NCBI RefSeq assembly: GCF_028737205.1
Contig: NZ_JAQZAL010000028.1
Coordinates: forward strand, 1 to 64,000
Origin: Actinomycetospora lutea
GTDB taxonomy: Bacteria > Actinomycetota > Actinomycetes > Mycobacteriales > Pseudonocardiaceae
DNA: 64,000 nt
Direction: 5' to 3'
The notes beneath the pieces were generated by a model, which was not told the origin of the DNA, did not search any database, and worked only from the letters and a program-made list of their open reading frames with translations. A program made the translations under genes and the position numbers. This document shows positions 42,639-50,912 of the stretch, piece by piece (positions within the stretch are counted from its first letter, which is position 1; each line of letters begins with the position of its first letter).

Positions 42639-43948
42639 GCCGGCTCCCGGTGCAGCACGGCGACACCGGCGGCCACGGACACGGCTCGCGGCGGCCGCGC
42701 GGGGGCGAGCACCGGTGCCGCGGGGTCGGGCGGCTCCGGCGGGCCCTGCGGGTCGGGCGCGTCCTCCCACGGCGGCGCGACCCCGCGCTCGCGCAGCATC
42801 GCCGCGAGGTCGGCGCGCCCGACCGCCCAGCCGTCGCCGCGGGTCCAGGCCGGCACGACGACGACCTCGCCGGCCCCGTCGCGGCGGCGCAGGATGCCGA
42901 CGGCGTCGAGGGTCCGCGCGCCGTCGCGTCCGCGCCGCACCTGGAGGACCACCTGCACGGCCGCGGCGAGCTGGCTGTGCAGGGCGGCCGGACCGAGCCC
43001 GCCGAGCGCCGCGAGGGCCTCCAGGCGGGCGGGCACCTCGCGCGGGGCGTTGGCGTGCACCGTGCCCGCCCCGCCGTCGTGGCCGGTGTTGAGGGCCGCG
43101 AGCAGCTCGACGACCTCGCCGCCGCGCACCTCGCCGACGACGAGCCGGTCGGGGCGCATCCGCAGCGCCTGGCGCACGAGGTCGCGCAGGAGCACCTGGC
43201 CGGCGCCCTCGACGTTCGCCGGGCGCGACACCATCCGCACGACGTGGGGGTGGACGGGCCGCAGCTCCTCGGCGTCCTCGACGCACACGATGCGCTCGCT
43301 GGGCGCGACCTCGCCGAGCAGCGCCGAGAGCAGCGTGGTCTTGCCCGACCCGGTCCCGCCCACCACGAGGAAGGCGAGCCGCGCGGCCACCACCGCGCGC
43401 AGCAGGGCCGCGCCGTCGGCGTCGAGGGTGCCCGTGGCCGCGAGGGTCGCGAGGTCGTGGCGGGCCGGGCGGAGCACGCGCAGCGACACGCACGTGCCGT
43501 CCGCCGCGACCGGCGCGAGCACCGCGTGCAGCCGCACGCCCGAGCCCGGCAGGCGGGCGTCGACGTACGGGCTGGCGTCGTCGAGGCGCCGGCCCGCGGC
43601 GCTCGCGAGGCGCTGGGCCAGGCGGCGCACGGCGTCCTCGTCGGGGAAGGAGACCGCGGTGCGCTCGAGGCCGGCGCCGCGGTCGACCCACACCGCGTCC
43701 GGCGCGGTGACGAGCACGTCGGAGGTGCCCGGCTCGCGCAGGAGGTCCTCGAGCGGCCCGGCCCCGACCAGCTCGCGCTGCAGGCCGCGCACGGCCGTGA
43801 GGACGTCGGCGTCGCCGACGACCCCTCGGGCCTCGGCGCGCACCGCGGCGGCGAGCTCGCCCACGCCGGCCTGCCCGCCCGAGGTCACCAGGCGGGTCCG
43901 GACGCGGTCGACCAGCGCGGTCGGCGCGGACCCGGGCGCGGTGCTCAT
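42635..43948 (-). CDS. tadA: TadA/CpaF-type secretion ATPase
   Basis: 437 residues from ATG 43948, in an ATGA overlap with the ssd gene. It powers assembly of Flp pili. Walker A 'VVGGTGSGKTTLL' (~196-205), Asp box 'ERIVCVEDAEELRP', Walker B 'RPDRLVVGEVRGGEVVELL' and His box 'GTVHANAP' are all present. The C-terminal ~50 residues are Pro-rich. Matches Rv3659c. Confidence 0.94.
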   Translation of the reverse strand: MSTAPGSAPTALVDRVRTRLVTSGGQAGVGELAAAVRAEARGVVGDADVLTAVRGLQRELVGAGPLEDLLREPGTSDVLVTAPDAVWVDRGAGLERTAVSFPDEDAVRRLAQRLASAAGRRLDDASPYVDARLPGSGVRLHAVLAPVAADGTCVSLRVLRPARHDLATLAATGTLDADGAALLRAVVAARLAFLVVGGTGSGKTTLLSALLGEVAPSERIVCVEDAEELRPVHPHVVRMVSRPANVEGAGQVLLRDLVRQALRMRPDRLVVGEVRGGEVVELLAALNTGHDGGAGTVHANAPREVPARLEALAALGGLGPAALHSQLAAAVQVVLQVRRGRDGARTLDAVGILRRRDGAGEVVVVPAWTRGDGWAVGRADLAAMLRERGVAPPWEDAPDPQGPPEPPDPAAPVLAPARPPRAVSVAAGVAVLHREPA

Positions 43949-45057
43949 GCCGCCCGCCCCCGCTCGGCGACGGCCTCGAGCGCGTCGAGGACGGCCTCCG
44001 CGGCGTCCTGCAGCGGCCCGCGGCGCAGGCCGGGCACCTTGCCCTGGTCGAGCGCCCGGCCCAGGCCGGGCTCCTGGTCCACGGAGGCGAGCACGGCGAG
44101 GCCGAGGGCGTTCGCCACGTCGTCGGCGTCGAGCCCGCCCGGCGCGGGCCCGCGGACCACCAGGCGCAGCACCGCCCCGCGCTCGGCCAGCGGCTCGACG
44201 ACACGGCCGGCCGCGGCGACGGCACGGACCTCGGCCGGCACCACCACGACGACCAGGTCGGCGACGTCGGCGACGGCCAGTGCGGTGTCGGTGGGGTGGC
44301 GCGGGAGGTCGCACACCACGACCTCGCCGCCCCGCCGCCCCGCCTCGACCACGGCGACGGCCGCGCCGGGGTCCGGACCCGTGCCCGCCCGGTCGCACGC
44401 CAGCACCGTGAGCACCCCGTCGGGAGACGGGAGCGCCTCGTGCAGCGACGCGGCCGCCACCCGGCCGCCGCCCCCGCCGCCGAGCGCGAGCCCGCTCCAG
44501 CGCAGGCCCTCGAGCTCCTCGGCGCCGGCGAGGAGGTCGAGACCCCCGCCGAGCGGGTCGCAGTCGACGAGCAGCACCCGCGTGCCCCGGGTCCGGGCAC
44601 ATGCCGCGACGGCGACCGCGAGCACCGAGGCCCCGGCGCCGCCGCGCCCGCCGACCACCGCGACCACCCGCCCGGGCGGCGCGTCGTCGCGGGGCCCGGT
44701 GTCGGCGAGCTCGGCGACCAGCCACTCCTCGCCCTCGGGCAGCGAGACGACGTGCTCGGCGCCCACCCCGACCGCGTGCTCCCACAGCGAGCCCGGCGGA
44801 TCGCCCCGGCACAGCAGCACCACGCCGTCGCGGCGCCCGAGCCGCAGCGGGCCGACGGCACGCGCGGCGGCCTCGTCGACCAGCACCAGCGCGGCGGTGT
44901 GCCACCGGCGCCGCAGGCCCGCCGCGTCGGGCACCCGTTCGAGCTCGGCCTCCGCGGCGGCCGCGAGCCGCACGACCTCGTCGAGGAGCTCCTCGTCGTC
45001 GGTCATCACGACCACGCGCCGCTCGGCCGTGCCACCCCTCGCCGCCCTCGCCGTCAT
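43945..45057 (-). CDS. ssd: Septum-site-determining/CpaE-like ATPase (Ssd)
   Basis: 370 residues from ATG 45057. A receiver-like N-terminal half precedes a MinD/CpaE-type ATPase with a deviant Walker 'VVGGRGGAGASVLAVA' (~145), lacking the canonical Lys and Thr, and 'VLLVDCDPLGGGLDLLAG'. Mycobacterial Rv3660c (Ssd) is encoded at the same place with the Tad genes and affects septation. A role in localizing the pilus machine is also possible. Confidence 0.9.
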   Translation of the reverse strand: MTARAARGGTAERRVVVMTDDEELLDEVVRLAAAAEAELERVPDAAGLRRRWHTAALVLVDEAAARAVGPLRLGRRDGVVLLCRGDPPGSLWEHAVGVGAEHVVSLPEGEEWLVAELADTGPRDDAPPGRVVAVVGGRGGAGASVLAVAVAACARTRGTRVLLVDCDPLGGGLDLLAGAEELEGLRWSGLALGGGGGGRVAAASLHEALPSPDGVLTVLACDRAGTGPDPGAAVAVVEAGRRGGEVVVCDLPRHPTDTALAVADVADLVVVVVPAEVRAVAAAGRVVEPLAERGAVLRLVVRGPAPGGLDADDVANALGLAVLASVDQEPGLGRALDQGKVPGLRRGPLQDAAEAVLDALEAVAERGRAA

Positions 45058-45203
45058 CGCCCGTGTCCTCCCCGCTCGTCGCCTGACGAGGAGCACGCTG
45101 CCGCGCGGCGGGCCGGCGCCGTGAGCGTCGGGATCCGGCCTGTGGACGGCGGGCCGGGGTGGGGATGGCCGCGCCGCGCGGTGGGCCGCGACCTGCGGCC
45201 GGA

Positions 45204-45219
45204 CGCCCCAACCGGGGCG
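45204..45219. terminator. Short hairpin between ssd and the Fic-like gene
   Basis: CGCCCC-AACC-GGGGCG (45204-45219) lies just below the stop of the Fic-like gene on the minus strand and could terminate it before the Tad operon. Confidence 0.4.
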
Positions 45220-45231
45220 GCCGTCCGGTGC

Positions 45232-45969
45232 CTACGCGGCCGCCGCGTCCGCGATGCCGAGCCCCTCGCGGGCCCCGACCTGCCAGGCCCGGGCGCAGTG
45301 GGCGAACCAGCGCGCGAGCCCGTCCGGCTCGCCGGTGGCGAAGGCCGCCACCGAGGCGCGGTACTCGTCGGCGGCGCGGTAGTGCCCGACCTCGGGGACG
45401 GCGAGGCCCTTGGGGTCGAGGCCCGTCGCGACGGCGGTGAGCCGGGCCGCGGCGCGTGCGACGACACCGGTCGCGGTCGGGAACGGCGCGAGGGCGAGCA
45501 GCTCGCCGTGCACGACGGCGACGAGGACGGGCGCGGGCACCGACGTCCCGCCCGTGACGAGCCCGGCGAGGGCGTCGAGGCGCTCGCCGACACCGGCGTC
45601 GAGGCGGGGCCGGCCGAGGTCGTCGTCGGTCACCCCCGGCAGGTCGGCGGCGGCGAGCACGTGCAGCCGCGCGAGCGCCTGCCGCGGGGCCGAGCGCCAC
45701 GCCGACAGCAGCCCCCCGAGGGCCTCCGCGACGCGCAGGGAGCCGGCGAGCACAGGGTCGTCGACCGGTCCGTCGGCCGGCAGCTCGGCGGAGCCGCCGT
45801 CGAGGCTCGCCGACGCCCGGGCCGCCCGGACCGAGGCCTCGGCCGCGGTGGCGGGCCAGCCGCGGCGGTTCGCGCGGTGGTTGTGCACCGTCGTCAGCGC
45901 CTCGCGGACGGCGGCGGCGTCGTCGGCGACGCCGGGCAGGCGGGTCAGGGGCTCCAGCGGGTCGGCCAC
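45232..45969 (-). CDS. Fic-like protein with a degenerate motif
   Basis: 245 residues from GTG 45969; GTG 46011 is also in frame. The all-helical layout with 'LHVLAAADLPG' and 'LVAVVHGELLALAPFPTATG' followed by 'VVARAAARL' matches the Fic fold. The catalytic HPFxxGNGR is changed to 'APFPTATGVVAR', without the His or the second Gly-Asn pair. AMP-transfer activity is therefore doubtful. Actinobacterial copies beside the Tad genes are often called oxidoreductase, without strong support. Its link with the Tad system is unknown. Confidence 0.7.
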   Translation of the reverse strand: MADPLEPLTRLPGVADDAAAVREALTTVHNHRANRRGWPATAAEASVRAARASASLDGGSAELPADGPVDDPVLAGSLRVAEALGGLLSAWRSAPRQALARLHVLAAADLPGVTDDDLGRPRLDAGVGERLDALAGLVTGGTSVPAPVLVAVVHGELLALAPFPTATGVVARAAARLTAVATGLDPKGLAVPEVGHYRAADEYRASVAAFATGEPDGLARWFAHCARAWQVGAREGLGIADAAAA

Positions 45970-45979
45970 GACGGACCAT

Positions 45980-46049
45980 GGTTGCAGGACGGACCCGACG
46001 GCCCACGTCACAGCTCATCCCGTACGTCCGAACGGCCGTCCTGGCAACC
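45980..46049. repeat. Long inverted repeat upstream of satP
   Basis: GGTTGCAGGACGG (45980-45992) pairs with CCGTCCTGGCAACC (46036-46049), with one bulged base and 43 nt between. A shorter perfect IR CGGACC-N6-GGTCCG follows at 46056-46073. Both lie between the Fic-like gene and satP and may control either. Confidence 0.45.
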
Positions 46050-46160
46050 GCCGAACGGACCTGTATCGGTCCGGTCAATCGCTTCGGATTATCCCGATCG
46101 CGAATGCGGGCAGCCCCGGGCCCACGTGACCCGCAGCACAGCCGACGGAGTGGAGCCCCC

Positions 46161-46820
46161 ATGTCCAGCACGACCGAGATGCGCGACGAGCGCACCACGA
46201 GGACGACGCCGGAACGCGCTCCCGCACCCGCAGACCCGACCCAGAGCATCGCCGACCCCGGACCCCTCGGCCTGGCCGCCTTCGCGCTGACCACCTTCGT
46301 GCTCAGCCTCTTCAACGCCGGGCTGGCCCCCGAGTCCCTGGAGCCCGCCGTCCTGCCGCTGGCCCTGTTCTACGGCGGGATCGCACAGTTCGTCGCCGGG
46401 TTGTGGGAGTTCCGCAAGGCGAACACGTTCGGCGCCACCGCGTTCTGCTCCTACGGCGCCTTCTGGCTCGCCTTCGCCGCCTACGTCCAGGTCATCGAGC
46501 CGGAGATGCAGGCCAAGGGCGTCCCCGAGGCCGGGATCACCACCGCCACCGGCCTCTTCCTCGTCGGCTGGGCCATCTTCACGCTCTACATGCTGATCGC
46601 GTCGCTGCGCACCACGGGCGCGCTGGTCGGCGTGTTCGCCACGCTGTTCCTGACGTTCGCGCTGCTCGCCGTCGGCGACCTCACCGGCGCCGACGCGATC
46701 GCCACCGTGGGCGGCTTCGTGGGCCTGCTGTCCGCGCTGATCGCCTGGTACGCCTCCGCCGCCGTGGTCACCAACGCCACGTGGGGCCGCACGGTGCTGC
46801 CGGTGGGCCCGCGCAGCTGA
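46161..46820 (+). CDS. satP: GPR1/FUN34/YaaH acetate-succinate transporter
   Basis: 219 residues from ATG 46161 (GGAG about 10 nt upstream). Six membrane helices are present; the signature 'NAGLAPESLEPAVLPLALFYGGIAQFVAGLWEF' matches SatP and yeast Ady2 families. It moves acetate or succinate with protons across the inner membrane. The N-terminal 40 residues are a hydrophilic extension. Confidence 0.93.
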   Translation: MSSTTEMRDERTTRTTPERAPAPADPTQSIADPGPLGLAAFALTTFVLSLFNAGLAPESLEPAVLPLALFYGGIAQFVAGLWEFRKANTFGATAFCSYGAFWLAFAAYVQVIEPEMQAKGVPEAGITTATGLFLVGWAIFTLYMLIASLRTTGALVGVFATLFLTFALLAVGDLTGADAIATVGGFVGLLSALIAWYASAAVVTNATWGRTVLPVGPRS

Positions 46821-46837
46821 GCGGGCATCCTGCCGGT

Positions 46838-47293
46838 GTGCCGCCGGCGGAACCCTCGAGCACCGACGTCGCGGGTGATCTCCGGATCACCCGCGACGTC
46901 GTGTTTCCCGCGGCCTCGCTGCAGTGGCGCTTCTCCCGCGCGGGCGGACCCGGCGGGCAGGGCGTCAACACCACCGACTCGCGCGTGGAGCTCTCGGTCG
47001 ACCTGCGGGAGGCACCGCTGCGCGACGCCGACCGCGACCGGCTGCTCGCGCGTCTCGCCGGCCGTCTCCACGACGGCGTCCTGACCGTCGTCGCCGCCGA
47101 CGACCGCTCCCAGCGCCGCAACCGGCGCTCCGCCCGCGATCGTCTCGCCGCCCTGGTCCGCGACGCGCTGGCCCCCGACCCGCCCGACCGCCGCCCCACC
47201 GGGCCGTCCCGCGCGGCGCGCCGCCGCCGCCTCGAGAGCAAGCGCCGACAGGGCGCGGTGAAGGCGCTGCGCCGGCGCCCGACCGGCGAGTAG
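46838..47293 (+). CDS. arfB: ArfB-type ribosome-rescue peptidyl-tRNA hydrolase
   Basis: 151 residues from GTG 46838. The GGQ loop is in 'RAGGPGGQGVNTTDSRVEL' and the basic C-terminal tail 'RRRRLESKRRQGAVKALRRR' enters the mRNA channel, the diagnostic ArfB layout. It frees ribosomes stalled on non-stop mRNA. Codons ~10-22 lie in a perfect 17-bp hairpin (46864-46901), unusual and possibly regulatory. Confidence 0.93.
   Translation: MPPAEPSSTDVAGDLRITRDVVFPAASLQWRFSRAGGPGGQGVNTTDSRVELSVDLREAPLRDADRDRLLARLAGRLHDGVLTVVAADDRSQRRNRRSARDRLAALVRDALAPDPPDRRPTGPSRAARRRRLESKRRQGAVKALRRRPTGE
46864..46901. promoter_or_regulatory. Perfect 17-bp hairpin inside the arfB coding start
   Basis: 46864-46880 pairs with 46885-46901 without mismatch, with a 4-nt loop TCCG. 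It encodes part of the conserved N-terminus (TDVAGDLRITRDVV), so both protein and RNA structure appear constrained. Confidence 0.75.
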
Positions 47294-47472
47294 CCCCGTT
47301 CGGGGTAATCGGCGGAGTACGCACCGGCGCCGAGGGGAAGACCGGGGCCGAGCGTGATCAGCGGACGGCACCCCGTGTGGCGCGGAGTACCGCCGGTGAC
47401 GTGGCACGATGACCGTCCTCAGCACCCGCTCGACGATCCGACCCGAGCGACCGAACACCGCCAGGAGCGCCC

Positions 47473-47952
47473 GTGACCCGCCCCGAGCAGCCGGCCAGCG
47501 GCTCGTCCACGCCGCCGATCGTGCCGTCGATCCCCCTCCACGCCGAGCCCGTGCGCCAGGACGGCGACGCCTCCGTCGGGTCGCTCGTCAAGGAGGTCAC
47601 GACCCACGTCTCGACCCTCGTCCGGGCCGAGGTCGAGCTGGCGAAGACCGAGATCACCGCCGAGGTCAAGAAGGGGGTGCAGGGCAGCGTCTTCTTCGTC
47701 GTCGCGGGTGTCGTCGCGCTGTTCAGCCTCTTCTTCCTGTTCATCGCGGTGTCCGAGGCCTTCAACCTCATCTGGCCGACCCAGCAGTGGGCCGGCTACG
47801 CGGTGACGTTCGGGCTCATGATCCTGTTCGCCGGCCTCATGGGGCTGCTCGGCTACCTCAAGGTCCGCCGGATCAAGGCGCCGGAGCGGACCATCGAGAC
47901 CGCCAAGGAGTCGGTCGCCGTGTTCAGTCGCGGCCGCTCCGACGCCGCCTGA
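47473..47952 (+). CDS. Phage-holin-like membrane protein (actinobacterial)
   Basis: 159 residues from GTG 47473 with CAGGAG upstream. An amphipathic segment 'VTTHVSTLVRAEVELAKTEI' precedes two membrane helices (~70-95 and 105-130), the Phage_holin_3_6 layout of Rv3669-type proteins. It is a chromosomal housekeeping membrane protein. No lysis genes are nearby. Confidence 0.85.
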   Translation: MTRPEQPASGSSTPPIVPSIPLHAEPVRQDGDASVGSLVKEVTTHVSTLVRAEVELAKTEITAEVKKGVQGSVFFVVAGVVALFSLFFLFIAVSEAFNLIWPTQQWAGYAVTFGLMILFAGLMGLLGYLKVRRIKAPERTIETAKESVAVFSRGRSDAA

Positions 47953-47966
47953 GCACCGTTCCCGGC

Positions 47967-48884
47967 GTGACCGCGGGGTCCGCCGTCGACATCCCCGGCC
48001 CCTGGAGCCACCGGACGGTCTCGGCCAACGGCATCCAGCTGCACGTCGCCGAGGCCGGCCCGGAGTCCGGGCCGCTGGTGCTGCTGCTGCACGGGTTCCC
48101 GGGCTTCTGGTGGGCCTGGCGCCACCAGCTGCCCGCGCTCGCCGCGGCGGGGTTCCGGGTCGCCGCCGCCGACCTGCGCGGCTACGGCGACTCCGACCGG
48201 CCGCCCCGCGGCTACGACCTGTGGACGCTCGCCGGTGACGCCGCCGGCCTCGTCCGGTCGCTCGGGTCGCGGGAGGCGAGCGTGGTCGGCCACGGGTGGG
48301 GCGGGGCCGTCGCGTGGACGCTCGCCACGCTGCGCCCGGGGATCGTGTCCCGCCTGGGCGTCGTCGCCGCGCCGCACCCGCGCGCGCTGCGGGCCGCGGC
48401 CCGCCGGCGTCCCTGGGGTCCCGCGCTGCGCACCCTGGTGTCGCTGCAGCCGCCGCGGGTGCCCGAGCGGCGGGTGCGCGCGGACGGGGGCGCGTGGGTC
48501 GCCGAGCTGCTGCGCACCGGCTCCGGGCCCGACTGGGCCGCCGCGCCGGAGTTCGCCGAGGTCGCCGCCCACCACCGCGCCGCGATGCTCCTGCCCCGCG
48601 TGTCGCACACCGCGCTCGAGGGCTTCCGCTGGAGCGTGCGCTCGCAGTTCCGGCCCGACGGGGCCCGCTACGCCGCCGCGATGGACCGTCGCGTCACCGT
48701 GCCCGTGCTGCAGATCCACGGCGGCGCCGACCCGTGGGTGCCCGACCGGGTCGCCCGTGCCTCGGCCCGGTGGTGCGACGCGGGGCACGAGCACCGGACC
48801 CTCGACGGCGTCGGGCACTTCCCGCACCAGGAGGCGCCCCAGCACGTCACCGACGCGTTGCTGGACTTCCTCGACACCCCCTGA
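47967..48884 (+). CDS. EphE-like alpha/beta hydrolase
   Basis: 305 residues from GTG 47967, 14 bp after the holin-like gene. 'LLLHGFPGFWWAWRHQLP' and 'DLRGYGDSDRP' are epoxide-hydrolase motifs. The nucleophile elbow reads 'VVGHGWGGAV', with Gly where Asp is expected, while 'DGVGHFPHQE' keeps the His. Activity may be lost or altered. The position corresponds to Rv3670 (ephE) next to marP. Confidence 0.85.
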   Translation: MTAGSAVDIPGPWSHRTVSANGIQLHVAEAGPESGPLVLLLHGFPGFWWAWRHQLPALAAAGFRVAAADLRGYGDSDRPPRGYDLWTLAGDAAGLVRSLGSREASVVGHGWGGAVAWTLATLRPGIVSRLGVVAAPHPRALRAAARRRPWGPALRTLVSLQPPRVPERRVRADGGAWVAELLRTGSGPDWAAAPEFAEVAAHHRAAMLLPRVSHTALEGFRWSVRSQFRPDGARYAAAMDRRVTVPVLQIHGGADPWVPDRVARASARWCDAGHEHRTLDGVGHFPHQEAPQHVTDALLDFLDTP

Positions 48885-48885
48885 T

Positions 48886-48957
48886 CGGCGTGTCGCGCCG
48901 GCGAGGATGTGGCGATCCTGGCGTCACATGCCAGCGATGGCGCATCGCTCGCACACC
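48886..48957 (+). repeat. Palindromic dispersed repeat, copy B (intergenic)
   Basis: Begins 1 bp after the hydrolase stop and ends 15 bp before the marP stop. It matches 33131-33200 (reversed) at nearly every base, including the core CTGGCGT-CAC-ATGCCAG. Confidence 0.8.
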
Positions 48958-48972
48958 GGTGTGCGACTCCCG

Positions 48973-50169
48973 CTACGCCGCGCAGGAACCGGTGCTGACG
49001 CGGCCGGTCGCGTTCGGGGCGGCGTCGAGGGCCGGGCGGACCTGGTCGGCGGTGAGGACGAAGCCGGTGTCGCCCTGGTCGACCGCGGCACCGAAGACGA
49101 CGCCGATCACGCGGCCCTGGGGGTCGACGAGCGGGCCGCCGGAGTTCCCGGACCGCACCTGACCGCGGATCGTGTAGACGTCGCGGGTGACGGTCTCGCT
49201 CTCGTAGATGTTCGGGCCGCGCAGCTGGATCCGCTGGCGGACCTTCGCCGGCGACGACGAGAACGGGCCGTCGAGCGGGTAGCCGAGCGCCACCGCGTTG
49301 TCGCCGGTCTCGGCGCTCGCGAAGTCGAACTCCAGCGGGTCGGCGTCCAGGCCCGGCACCGCGAGCACGGCGACGTCGACCTCGTCGTCGTAGTAGACGA
49401 CCCGCGCCGAGCGGGTGCGGGCGTCGCCGTCGGAGGTCGGGACCTCCACCGACACCTCGTCGGTGCCCGCGACGACGTGCGCGTTGGTCATCACCCGGTC
49501 CTCGCCGATGACGAACCCGGTGCCCTCGAGGGCGCGCTGGCACGACGGCGCGCGGCCGCGGACCTTGAGCACGCTGGAGCGGGCCTGCTGCACCACGGGG
49601 TCCTCGACGAGCGCCTGCTCCGGAGGCGGCACGTCGGCGATCGGGGTCGACGAGAACGGGCTCAGGACGTCCGGGAAGCCCGACGCGTCGAACAGCGCGC
49701 GCAGCTCGTTGGGCAGCTGGCGCAGCGGGGTCGGCATGACCGCGTCGACGCCGGCGAGCACCCGCGAGTCGCGCAGCGAGGACGCGAGCGCGGTCTCCGA
49801 CGAGCCCGCCAGGGGCAGCGCGATCAGCCAGGCGACGATCAGTGCGGTGAGCGCCTGCAGGATCGAGCCGAAGAACGAGTCGACGGTGCGGACGGCGGGC
49901 AGGCGCATGCGGTCGCGCAGCGCCCGCCCCAGGTAGACCCCGAGGGTCTCGCCCAGCGCGACGAGCGCGACCACGAGCAGCACGCTCACGACGATCTTCG
50001 ATGTGGTGCCCTCGAAGGTGTCGACGATCGCGGGCGCGATCTTCAGGCCCAGCAGCGCGCCGCCGAGCACACCGAGGAAGCTCAGGGCGGCCACGGCAAG
50101 ACCGTGGCGCCAGCCCGAGATGCCCGCGGCGATCGCGAGCAGCACGACGACGACGTCGACCCAGCTCAC
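48973..50169 (-). CDS. marP: MarP-like membrane serine protease
   Basis: 398 residues from GTG 50169 (GTGA overlap with the NUDIX gene). Four N-terminal membrane helices precede a trypsin-like periplasmic domain: His in 'MTNAHVVAG' (~230), Asp in 'DDEVDVAVL' (~263) and Ser in 'GNSGGPLVD' (~345). Two Cys may form the redox-sensitive disulfide known in mycobacterial MarP (Rv3671c), needed for acid and oxidative resistance. Confidence 0.93.
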   Translation of the reverse strand: MSWVDVVVVLLAIAAGISGWRHGLAVAALSFLGVLGGALLGLKIAPAIVDTFEGTTSKIVVSVLLVVALVALGETLGVYLGRALRDRMRLPAVRTVDSFFGSILQALTALIVAWLIALPLAGSSETALASSLRDSRVLAGVDAVMPTPLRQLPNELRALFDASGFPDVLSPFSSTPIADVPPPEQALVEDPVVQQARSSVLKVRGRAPSCQRALEGTGFVIGEDRVMTNAHVVAGTDEVSVEVPTSDGDARTRSARVVYYDDEVDVAVLAVPGLDADPLEFDFASAETGDNAVALGYPLDGPFSSSPAKVRQRIQLRGPNIYESETVTRDVYTIRGQVRSGNSGGPLVDPQGRVIGVVFGAAVDQGDTGFVLTADQVRPALDAAPNATGRVSTGSCAA

Positions 50170-50912
50170 CGGATCGGCCCTCCTTCGGCCGTGTCCGGCC
50201 CGGTCGGTGCGGGGTGCGCGGTGCTCGCCGAGCTCAGGTCGTGCCGCTGCGCCCACACCTCGTCGAGGTCACGCACGTCGGAACCGTCCCAGGGTCTCGC
50301 CCACCCGCCCAGGGTGAGCATCCAGTCCACGAGGCCGGCCGTGAAGCCCCAGACGAGCAATCCTCCTGCGGCGAACGCAGGACCGGTGTATCCCGAGGGC
50401 CCCGTGACACGGAAGCGCGTGCCCGGGTCGGCCAGCGTCGCGATGGGCACGCGCACCACCGCGGCGGTCTCGCCGGGGTCGACGACCTGCACCGGGGACG
50501 GGCGCGCCCAGTGGGCGAGCACGGGCGTCACGGCGAAGCCGGTGACCGGGATGGTCAGCGGTGGGATCGTCAGCAGCGGGACGACGCCGGCCGGGTCGAG
50601 GCCGGTCTCCTCCTGCGCCTCGCGTAGCGACGCGCCCACCGGCCCGGTGTCCTCGGGGTCGATCGCCCCGCCGGGGAACGCCGCCTGGCCCGCGTGGGCG
50701 CGCATCTCCGCGGCCCGCTCGGTGAGCAGCAGCTCGGGGCCGCGGCCGTCGTCGGCGAAGAGCATGAGGACCGCGGCGCGGCGCCCGTTCGGCGCGGTGC
50801 CGAGGAGGCGACGGCGGAACGGGACATCGTCGGGACCGAGCCGGCGGCACGCCTCGACCAGCGGCGCGAGCCAGTCCGGCGCGGCGTCGGGGCGGACGTC
50901 CTCGGGAGTCAT
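50166..50912 (-). CDS. NUDIX CoA pyrophosphatase
   Basis: 248 residues from ATG 50912 (ATGA overlap). The NuCoA pattern 'LLLTERAAEMRAHAGQAAFPGGAID' precedes a full NUDIX box ending 'SLREAQEETGLD'. It hydrolyses CoA or related dinucleotides. It sits in the Rv3672c position of the marP operon. Confidence 0.92.
   Translation of the reverse strand: MTPEDVRPDAAPDWLAPLVEACRRLGPDDVPFRRRLLGTAPNGRRAAVLMLFADDGRGPELLLTERAAEMRAHAGQAAFPGGAIDPEDTGPVGASLREAQEETGLDPAGVVPLLTIPPLTIPVTGFAVTPVLAHWARPSPVQVVDPGETAAVVRVPIATLADPGTRFRVTGPSGYTGPAFAAGGLLVWGFTAGLVDWMLTLGGWARPWDGSDVRDLDEVWAQRHDLSSASTAHPAPTGPDTAEGGPIR

Noticed and set aside
42635-46315. 1226-codon frame spanning tadA, ssd and the Fic-like gene
   Set aside because: Only its C-terminal part is TadA; the rest runs through other genes in the wrong frame. 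TadA starts at ATG 43948.
47473-47952. Prophage signal from a holin-like gene
   Set aside because: The protein belongs to a chromosomal actinobacterial family, is in conserved order before ephE/marP, and no phage genes are nearby.
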